Assembly (NCBI GenBank): GCA_041746855.1
Contig: JBGTGG010000362.1
Location: 1-5,242 of the forward strand
Length of the DNA: 5,242 nucleotides
Reading direction: 5' to 3'
Source of the DNA: JBGTGG01 sp041746855
GTDB taxonomy: Bacteria > Bacteroidota > Bacteroidia > Cytophagales > Cyclobacteriaceae
The first letter of the stretch is position 1. Each line of letters starts with the position of its first letter. A model generated the notes under the pieces. The model ran no database searches. It saw only the letters and a list, made by a program, of their open reading frames with translations, and was not told the origin of the DNA. Made by a program: the position numbers and the translations under genes. Below are positions 1 to 5,242 of this stretch, in pieces.

Positions 1-1557
1 GTTGCTTTCCGCTATGAATTTCCGGAGACATCCGAGGATATTAAAAGAATAAAATCAGAAGCAACAACCTTTCATTTCAAAGACAGCACACGCGCCTGGC
101 TTCAACCTAAAACGGAAGCACAGACAGGTTTTGAACATACCAATCCATCGTACGAAGCGCATTATATGATGGACATCCCAACAGGAACCCCATCACCCGG
201 ACAAAATGGATGGGTTTATCCTGCGTTGTTTAAGTACCAGGATGTATGGATGTTGATAACAGAAGCTGGCTTAGAAAGGAATTATTGTGGTACGGCATTG
301 CAACAACATTCTCCCTACAATGAATACAAAATAAATTTCCCGCAAGCACCGGAAGTATTCACCGATGGTACACTAAATCCGGAATCAACATTGCCCTGGA
401 AAACTCCATGGAGAATTATCGCAATCGGTGATCTTAAAACAATTGCTGAATCGACATTGGGAACTGACCTTGCAGCGCCAGCCGTAGAAATGGATGATTC
501 ATTTATCAAACCTGGAAAAGCTTCCTGGAGCTGGATCATTAAGAAAGATGATTCCACCGTGTACGATGTTCAGAAAAGATATATTGATTTTGCTGCGGAT
601 ATGAACTGGCAATATTGCCTGCTCGATGCGAATTGGGATCAGTTGATCGGATATGATTCCGCAAAGCTACTAGTCGACTACGCGAAGGAAAAAAATGTTG
701 GGCTGTTGTTATGGTATAACTCTGCCGGTGATTGGAATACCGTCAAGTTTACACCCAAGAATAAATTATTGACGCATGAAGACCGCATGAAGGAATTTGC
801 AAAGCTACATGATATGGGAATTAAAGGTGTCAAAATAGATTTCTTTTCGGGCGATGGCCAATCGATGATTCAATACTATGAAGACATTTTGCAAGATGCT
901 GCCGACAATAAATTGTTGGTAAACTTTCATGGCGCAACATTGCCAAGAGGATTACAGCGAACTTATCCGAATTTGATGACGGTCGAAGCAGTGTTTGGCT
1001 ATGAGATGATTACGTTTGGGCAGCAGTCTGCTAATAAAGCACCCGAACACTCAGTAATGTCTGCACTGGTTCGCAATGCATTTGACCCAATGGATTTCAC
1101 TCCGATGAACCTGTATAAAATCCCACGTATTAACCGTGTTACAACGGCTGCGTTTGAATTGGCTACTTCTGTACTATTTCTGTCGGGTATACAACATTAT
1201 GCTGAAACCCCGGAAGGGATGGCGCATGTTCCGGAATACGTAAAAGATTTTTTAAGGCAACTTCCCAATAATTGGGACGATGTAAAATTTATTGATGGCT
1301 ATCCTGGGAAATTATATGTCGTAGCAAGGAAAGCGGATAACAAGTGGTATGTGGCGGGCATCAACGGTGAGAATATTGAAAAAGAACTTTCGCTTGATGT
1401 ATCCTTTTTAAAAAATAAGAAAGGCGAACTCATTTCTTCCGGAAATGCAGCAGGCGATGAACCATCTTTTCAATCCAGAGAAATGGTAATTCCCGAATCC
1501 GGGGAATTGAAGATCACCCTAAAAGGAAATGATGGTTTCGTTGCCGTGTTTGAGTAA
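1..1557 (+). CDS. GH97 glycoside hydrolase, retaining type (alpha-galactosidase-like), 5' partial
   Basis: The reading frame is open from base 1 to the TAA at 1555-1557, giving 518 visible residues. The ATG at 166 is internal, because family-like sequence (VAFRYEFPE) precedes it. Visible parts are the end of the N-terminal beta-sandwich (about 1-160), a catalytic (beta/alpha)8 barrel (about 165-415, opening near SFIKPGKASWSW) and a C-terminal beta domain (about 420-518). D280 in KIDFF and E335 in VFGYE are 55 residues apart, matching nucleophile D415 and acid/base E470 of the retaining alpha-galactosidase BtGH97b. The position where inverting SusB-type enzymes have a base Glu (VNxHE) reads VNFHG here. 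Alignment to BtGH97b implies roughly 135 missing N-terminal residues, where a signal peptide would be. Family activity is exo-hydrolysis of terminal alpha-galactose; one relative also cleaves beta-L-arabinopyranosides. Family and mechanism are solid; substrate is inferred. It lies 73 bp upstream of the GH3 gene on the same strand. Confidence 0.93.
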   Translation, partial: VAFRYEFPETSEDIKRIKSEATTFHFKDSTRAWLQPKTEAQTGFEHTNPSYEAHYMMDIPTGTPSPGQNGWVYPALFKYQDVWMLITEAGLERNYCGTALQQHSPYNEYKINFPQAPEVFTDGTLNPESTLPWKTPWRIIAIGDLKTIAESTLGTDLAAPAVEMDDSFIKPGKASWSWIIKKDDSTVYDVQKRYIDFAADMNWQYCLLDANWDQLIGYDSAKLLVDYAKEKNVGLLLWYNSAGDWNTVKFTPKNKLLTHEDRMKEFAKLHDMGIKGVKIDFFSGDGQSMIQYYEDILQDAADNKLLVNFHGATLPRGLQRTYPNLMTVEAVFGYEMITFGQQSANKAPEHSVMSALVRNAFDPMDFTPMNLYKIPRINRVTTAAFELATSVLFLSGIQHYAETPEGMAHVPEYVKDFLRQLPNNWDDVKFIDGYPGKLYVVARKADNKWYVAGINGENIEKELSLDVSFLKNKKGELISSGNAAGDEPSFQSREMVIPESGELKITLKGNDGFVAVFE

Positions 1558-1630
1558 TGCGCAAATCTGATTTTGCAAGACGTATAATGAAATTGATATT
1601 ATTTTAATAAAAACCTCAGGAACGATCAAA
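1558..1630 (+). promoter_or_regulatory. Intergenic leader between GH97 and GH3 genes
   Basis: This 73-bp gap holds the leader of the GH3 gene. AGGA at 1618-1621 lies 9 bases before the ATG at 1631 and could act as a modest Shine-Dalgarno site; the last bases before the start are A-rich, as is common in Bacteroidota. The middle (about 1588-1613) is very A/T-rich. I see no good match to the Bacteroidota -7 element (TAnnTTTG): TGATTTTG at 1568-1575 has one mismatch. A 5-bp inverted repeat (1561-1565 with 1572-1576) has no T-tract after it, so it is not a convincing terminator. Read-through from GH97 into GH3 is the simplest reading. Confidence 0.4.
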
Positions 1631-1702
1631 ATGAAAAAAGCAATCCGATTCTTATTCCTTTCGCTTTCCTTGTGTATACTTTCTTTAAGCGTGGCGGTGG
1701 CC
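1631..1702 (+). other. Type I signal peptide of the GH3 enzyme
   Basis: Residues 1-24 show a basic start (MKKAIR), a hydrophobic core rich in Leu/Ser, and a small-residue end (AVA) before Q25. C15 sits in the core in LSLC, but Leu before the Cys does not fit a lipobox, so cleavage by signal peptidase I and a soluble periplasmic or secreted protein are expected. No C-terminal type IX secretion domain is seen after the fibronectin-like domain. Confidence 0.85.
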
Positions 1703-4237
1703 CAATTACCGTATCAGAATCCCGACCTTTCTTCTGAAGCGCGTGCGAAAGATCTAATTTCCAGATTGACATTGGAAGAAAAGGCAGCGTTGATGTGCGA
1801 TGTATCGGATGCAATCCCTCGCATGGGAATAAAAAAATTCAACTGGTGGAGTGAAGCACTTCATGGTTTGGCAAACAACAGCAACGTCACCGTTTTTCCG
1901 GAGCCTATCGGAATGGCCGCTTCTTTCAATGATGATTTGGTCTACAAAATTTTTGATGCCGTATCCGATGAGACCCGCGCAAAATATCAGGAATCGGTGC
2001 GAAACGGTCAGGAAAACAGACGCTTCCTTAGCCTTTCGGTTTGGACTCCGAACGTCAATATTTTCAGGGATCCACGATGGGGCCGTGGACAGGAAACGTA
2101 TGGTGAAGATCCATACCTGACTTCACGGATGGGAGTTTCTGTTGTGAAAGGTTTACAAGGCCCGGAAGATGCTAAATACAAAAAACTATTAGCGTGCGCC
2201 AAACATTATGCAGTGCATTCGGGGCCGGAATGGAGCCGTCATGAACTTAATCTCAACAATGTTGATCAGCGTGATTTATGGGAAACGTATTTACCTGCTT
2301 TCAAATCATTAGTACAAGATGCGGATGTGCGTCAGGTTATGTGCGCCTATCAACGCCTGGATGATGAACCCTGTTGTAGCAACACGCGCCTTCTTCAAAC
2401 GATTCTCCGTGACCAATGGGGCTTCAAACACATAGTCGTTTCTGATTGTGGTGCCATCGGTGATTTCTATACAAGTCATAATGTTTCATCCGATGCAACA
2501 CATGCTGCGGCTCGGGGAGTTCTTGCCGGAACGGATGTGGAATGCCAGTGGAACAATCATAATTACAAGCTATTGCCTTCAGCTGTTGAAAAAGGCTTGA
2601 TCACCGAAAGTGAAATCGACTTGCGTTTGATGCGGGTATTGATAGGGCGCTTTGATCTGGGCGAAATGGATGATGATGAACTTGTTCCATGGACAAAAAT
2701 TCCAATGTCGATTGTGAACAACAAAGAGCATCAAAAACTAGCACTGGACATGGCGCGGGAATCGATGACACTGCTTCAAAACAACAATGACATTCTTCCA
2801 TTAAAAAAATCAATGAAGAAGATCGCGGTGATCGGTCCCAATGCCAATGACAAGCCAATGTTGTGGGGAAATTATAACGGCACCCCTGTGCGAACCATTA
2901 CCATTTTGGATGGAATCAAAAGTAAACTTCCTGCAAACAAAATTTTGTACGACAAAGGATGCGATCTGGTAGAAAACAAAATAACAGAAAGCTATTTTGC
3001 CCATACTTCTTTTGAAGGCAAACCTGGTTTTAAAGCTACGTATTGGAATACTCCGGATCGAACTGGTGATATTGTCATCACCCAGCAGATCACGAACCCC
3101 ATAAAATTAACAACGGCAGGCCAACATGAATTTGCATCCGGAGTTAAGCTGGTAGGTTTTTCTGCTAAGTACGAAACAGAATTTGTTGCCCTTCACGATG
3201 AGGAAATAGTTTTCAAAACGGGTGCTACCGGTCACTTTGAATTATTGGTAAATGGTAAATCAATTCAGCGCTATGATAACTGGCGAACATTGCCTTCGCG
3301 TGTTCCTTATAAAGTTGAAGGTGGTAAGAAATATAAGTTTGAAATCCATTTCGGTCAACTCAACAACTGGGCAGCAAACATTGAATTCAATTTTGGAAAA
3401 GAAGTGGATGTGGATTACACCGATCTGCTTAAAAAATTGAAAGATGTTGAAGTAGTAGTTTTTGTTGGTGGTCTATCCACACTACTGGAAGGTGAAGAAA
3501 TGCCCGTATCATATCCGGGATTTAAGGGTGGTGACCGCACTGACATTGAACTACCTGAAGTTCAACGTAACTGCCTGAAAGCACTAAAAGCCGCAGGCAA
3601 AAAAGTAATCTTCGTCAATTGCTCGGGTTCAGCAATTGGATTCGGACCTGAAACAAAAAGTGCGGAAGCTATTTTGCAAGCCTGGTACGGTGGTGAATCA
3701 GGAGGTCAAGCGGTTGCTGATGTGCTGTTTGGTGATTATAACCCTGCCGGTAAATTGCCCATCACCTTTTACAAAGACACAACCCAACTTGCAGATTTTG
3801 AAGACTACTCCATGAAGGGAAGGACGTATCGGTACATGGAAGATCCATTGTTTCAATTCGGGTTTGGTCTTAGTTATACCCAATTTGAAATAGGAAAAGC
3901 AACCCTTGATAAAACTAAAATTACGGCAAGCGAACATCTTCAAATTACTATCCCTGTAATAAATACCGGCAAACGTGCAGGTACTGAGATTGTACAGGTC
4001 TATATCCGAAAAGCAAATGACGTTGACGGTCCGTTGAAAACATTGAAAGGGTTCAAGAGGGTAAACCTGAACCCCGGTGAAAAGCAAACTGTACGCATCG
4101 ATCTACCACCAACTGCTTTTGGGTTTTATAATCGCGATGAATTGAAAATGATGACGAGTGCAGGAGAGTATGAAGTTTTGTATGGTAATAGTTCGGACAA
4201 TAAGGATTTGAAAACAGCAAAGATTAAAATCAACTAA
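1631..4237 (+). CDS. Exported GH3 beta-xylosidase / arabinofuranosidase-type enzyme with PA14 insert
   Basis: Complete 868-residue protein that likely removes terminal beta-D-xylose or alpha-L-arabinofuranose from plant glycan oligosaccharides in the periplasm. It starts with a type I signal peptide (cleavage predicted after A24 in AVA|Q). The GH3 N-terminal barrel spans about 25-345 and contains RDPRWGRGQETYGEDP, the substrate-contact pair K191-H192 in KHYAVHSGPE, and the nucleophile D272 in VVSDCGAI. The GH3 C-terminal sandwich starts near 378 (SMTLLQNN, KIAVIGPNAND), is interrupted by a PA14 domain (about 461-591), and resumes with E620 in LLEGEEM, the expected acid/base. A fibronectin-III-like domain (about 776-845, with GTEIVQVYI) ends the protein. 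The PA14 insert explains why it exceeds the roughly 720-760 residues of GH3 enzymes lacking it. It ends in tandem stops TAATAG (4235-4240), 29 bp before the next gene. Xylosidase versus arabinofuranosidase or beta-glucosidase cannot be decided by eye, though the SDCGA and KHYAVHSGPE motifs favour the xylosidase branch. Confidence 0.95.
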   Translation: MKKAIRFLFLSLSLCILSLSVAVAQLPYQNPDLSSEARAKDLISRLTLEEKAALMCDVSDAIPRMGIKKFNWWSEALHGLANNSNVTVFPEPIGMAASFNDDLVYKIFDAVSDETRAKYQESVRNGQENRRFLSLSVWTPNVNIFRDPRWGRGQETYGEDPYLTSRMGVSVVKGLQGPEDAKYKKLLACAKHYAVHSGPEWSRHELNLNNVDQRDLWETYLPAFKSLVQDADVRQVMCAYQRLDDEPCCSNTRLLQTILRDQWGFKHIVVSDCGAIGDFYTSHNVSSDATHAAARGVLAGTDVECQWNNHNYKLLPSAVEKGLITESEIDLRLMRVLIGRFDLGEMDDDELVPWTKIPMSIVNNKEHQKLALDMARESMTLLQNNNDILPLKKSMKKIAVIGPNANDKPMLWGNYNGTPVRTITILDGIKSKLPANKILYDKGCDLVENKITESYFAHTSFEGKPGFKATYWNTPDRTGDIVITQQITNPIKLTTAGQHEFASGVKLVGFSAKYETEFVALHDEEIVFKTGATGHFELLVNGKSIQRYDNWRTLPSRVPYKVEGGKKYKFEIHFGQLNNWAANIEFNFGKEVDVDYTDLLKKLKDVEVVVFVGGLSTLLEGEEMPVSYPGFKGGDRTDIELPEVQRNCLKALKAAGKKVIFVNCSGSAIGFGPETKSAEAILQAWYGGESGGQAVADVLFGDYNPAGKLPITFYKDTTQLADFEDYSMKGRTYRYMEDPLFQFGFGLSYTQFEIGKATLDKTKITASEHLQITIPVINTGKRAGTEIVQVYIRKANDVDGPLKTLKGFKRVNLNPGEKQTVRIDLPPTAFGFYNRDELKMMTSAGEYEVLYGNSSDNKDLKTAKIKIN
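3011..3403 (+). other. PA14 domain inserted in the GH3 C-terminal domain
   Basis: Residues about 461-591 of the GH3 protein separate the first strand region of the GH3 C-terminal sandwich from its continuation at DVEVVVFVGG. The segment has the PA14 pattern: an aromatic-rich opening (GFKATYWNTPDRTGD), a central block with GHFELLVNGKSI, and a closing block of alternating hydrophobic residues (YKFEIHFGQ, ANIEFNFG). In characterised GH3 enzymes such inserts lie near the active-site entrance and shape which chain lengths are accepted. Carbohydrate contact in this protein is inferred. Confidence 0.8.
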
Positions 4238-4266
4238 TAGATACGTAAAGGATTTAAAAAAGCATT
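4238..4266 (+). promoter_or_regulatory. Short intergenic gap with ribosome binding site
   Basis: Only 29 bp lie between the GH3 stop and the next ATG, too short for a normal separate promoter and terminator, which supports co-transcription. AAAGGA at 4247-4252 is a recognisable Shine-Dalgarno-like match but ends 14 bases before the ATG at 4267, slightly farther than ideal. The A-rich run at 4256-4261 fits the A-rich upstream context typical of Bacteroidota translation starts. Confidence 0.55.
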
Positions 4267-4323
4267 ATGCAAAAACGATTTTTTTTCTGGATACTGATAA
4301 CAAGTTTTTATCTGAGCGGTTGT
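4267..4323 (+). other. Lipoprotein signal peptide with acidic export-like stretch after the cysteine
   Basis: Residues 1-18 (MQKR, then a Phe/Ile/Leu-rich core) end in L16-S17-G18 before C19, a textbook lipobox (codon 4321-4323). The residues after C19 are N-S-E-E-K. Two acidic residues close behind the cysteine resemble the lipoprotein export signal described in Bacteroidota such as Capnocytophaga and Bacteroides, which sends lipoproteins to the outer cell surface. Membrane anchoring is well supported; surface exposure is inferred. Confidence 0.82.
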
Positions 4324-5242
4324 AACTCAGAAGAGAAGGGGAACTTGTATCCCAATCAATTTCCGCTGGAAGCTGTAAAATTGTTGGACGGTCCCTTCCA
4401 ACATGCACGCGATCTTAATATTGAAATGTTACTCAAATATGACGTTGATCGGTTGTTGGCACCTTATCGTAAAGAAGCCGGGTTGCCCGCGAAAGCATCC
4501 GGCTACGAAAACTGGGAAGGATTGGACGGACACGTTGGAGGACATTATTTGACCGCCATGGCCATGAATTATGCTGCAACGGGGAATGAAGTGTGCAAGC
4601 AACGGATGGACTACATGATTACCGAACTAAAAGCGTGTCAGGAAGCTAATGGAAAGAACAATCCGGAGTGGGCTGTCGGGTATGTTGGGGGAGTTCCCAA
4701 AAGCGCAGAAATTTGGAGCACATTAAAAGATGGCGAATTCTCGGCATACAAAGCCGCATGGGTTCCCTGGTACAACGTACACAAAATGTATTCAGGATTG
4801 CGGGATGCATGGCAGTACACTGGAAATGAAGAAGCGAAAGCAATGTTCCTGAAATTTTGTGATTGGGGAATTCAGATTACTTCATCGCTTACGGATGAAC
4901 AAATGGAATCGATGCTCGATACAGAACATGGAGGAATGAATGAGGTTTTCGCTGATGCGTATCAACTCACGAAGGATGAAAAATACATAGTTGCAGCAAA
5001 ACGATTCTCGCATCGTATGCTGCTGGATGCGATGGCCTCACATATCGACAATCTTGATAACAAGCATGCCAACACGCAAGTACCGAAGGCAGTGGGATTT
5101 CAACGAATAGCAGCATTGACCGATGATGAGAAGTATGAAAAGGCGGGTGGTTTTTTCTGGGAAACAGTAACCAGCAATCGCACCCTGGCATTTGGTGGAA
5201 ATAGTCGTAGGGAATTTTTTCCAAGTCAGGCTTCCAGCACTG
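4267..5242 (+). CDS. GH127/GH146 (DUF1680) beta-L-arabinofuranosidase-type lipoprotein, 3' partial
   Basis: Frame open from the ATG at 4267 to the right edge (325 codons plus one base); proteins of this type are usually around 650-800 residues, so about half is missing. The first 18 residues form a lipoprotein signal ending in the lipobox LSGC, with lipidated C19. The mature part is the start of the (alpha/alpha)6 barrel of the DUF1680 family: LLDGPFQHARDLN, LLKYDVDRLLAPYRKEAG, NWEGLDGHVGGHYL, WVPWYNVHKMYSGLRDAW, LDTEHGGMNEVFADAY and LDNKHANTQVPKAVGFQR. E316 in NSRREFFP aligns by motif with acid/base E322 of the GH127 enzyme HypBA1 (GSTHVGESF). The zinc-binding Glu/Cys residues and the cysteine nucleophile of this family lie beyond the window. 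Expected role: retaining removal of terminal beta-L-arabinofuranose from arabinan side chains, glycoproteins or pectin. GH146 seems closer than classical GH127, by recall of Bacteroides sequences; this is a judgement, not an alignment. Confidence 0.92.
   Translation, partial: MQKRFFFWILITSFYLSGCNSEEKGNLYPNQFPLEAVKLLDGPFQHARDLNIEMLLKYDVDRLLAPYRKEAGLPAKASGYENWEGLDGHVGGHYLTAMAMNYAATGNEVCKQRMDYMITELKACQEANGKNNPEWAVGYVGGVPKSAEIWSTLKDGEFSAYKAAWVPWYNVHKMYSGLRDAWQYTGNEEAKAMFLKFCDWGIQITSSLTDEQMESMLDTEHGGMNEVFADAYQLTKDEKYIVAAKRFSHRMLLDAMASHIDNLDNKHANTQVPKAVGFQRIAALTDDEKYEKAGGFFWETVTSNRTLAFGGNSRREFFPSQASST

Noticed and set aside
671..680. 10-bp perfect palindrome TAGTCGACTA
   Set aside because: Single copy within GH97 coding sequence, fully explained by ordinary codons; no sign of an operator or attachment site.
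166..1557. ATG at 166 as the true start of the GH97 gene
   Set aside because: The same frame is open to base 1 and its upstream residues continue the GH97 N-terminal domain, so the gene is cut by the window edge.
1561..1576. Small inverted repeat after the GH97 stop as a terminator
   Set aside because: The stem is only 5 bp, mostly A-T, and is not followed by a T-run.
1583..1588. TATAAT resembling a sigma-70 -10 box in the GH97-GH3 gap
   Set aside because: There is no suitably spaced -35 partner, and Bacteroidota primary promoters use a different consensus; in an A/T-rich gap this match is expected by chance.
1851..2120. 89-codon + strand open frame in another frame within GH3
   Set aside because: It overlaps the catalytic barrel of GH3, has no plausible translation signal and no recognisable protein features.
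3698..4087. 129-codon antisense open frame under the GH3 3' end
   Set aside because: It lies wholly inside a confidently identified GH3 region including the fibronectin-like domain, has no recognisable domain, and is best explained as a shadow of the coding strand.
4967..5224. 85-codon antisense open frame, and similar minus-strand frames near 4638-4843
   Set aside because: They overlap conserved GH127/GH146 sequence, and the residues (rich in His, Cys, Pro, Trp) look like a reverse-strand translation rather than a real protein.
1..5242. Defence system, mobile element, CRISPR or other novel machinery
   Set aside because: Almost all bases are covered by three recognisable glycoside hydrolases; there are no transposase, integrase, terminal repeats, repeat-spacer pattern or unknown gene.

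Overview
The window is a dense, single-strand run of three carbohydrate-active enzyme genes, all on the + strand. It reads as an interior slice of a polysaccharide utilisation locus (PUL) from a member of the Bacteroidota, plausibly a Cytophagales- or Chitinophagales-type environmental relative. This placement rests on the family combination (GH97, GH3 with a PA14 insert, GH127/GH146), on a lipoprotein signal followed by an acidic stretch like the Bacteroidota surface-export signal, on short A/T-rich gaps with only weak Shine-Dalgarno matches, and on moderately AT-rich coding DNA. The genus cannot be fixed from the sequence alone.

Layout: (1) 1-1557, the 3' part of a GH97 glycosidase, open at the left edge, carrying the retaining-type Asp/Glu catalytic pair of the alpha-galactosidase-like branch; (2) a 73-bp gap; (3) 1631-4237, a complete 868-residue exported GH3 enzyme of the beta-xylosidase / alpha-L-arabinofuranosidase type, with a PA14 domain inserted in its C-terminal half and a terminal fibronectin-III-like domain; (4) a 29-bp gap; (5) 4267 to the right edge, the first 325 residues of a GH127/GH146 (DUF1680) beta-L-arabinofuranosidase-type lipoprotein, cut before its expected zinc/nucleophile cysteines. 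About 98% of the window is coding. No RNA gene, mobile element, CRISPR array, transporter (SusC/SusD) or regulator is visible.

How they may work together: all three are exo-acting, side-chain or terminal-sugar removing families. With a beta-L-arabinofuranosidase and a xylosidase/arabinofuranosidase as neighbours, the likely target is a plant cell-wall glycan rich in arabinose and possibly galactose or xylose (arabinan, arabinogalactan, arabinoxylan or glycoprotein glycans). The GH97 would remove alpha-galactose or the stereochemically related beta-L-arabinopyranose. The close spacing and shared strand suggest one transcript. The exact substrate is an inference.

I found no evidence of a new kind of system here. 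The points worth checking are the specificity of the GH97, the apparent split of the enzymes between periplasm and cell surface, and a T8 tract in the lipoprotein signal.
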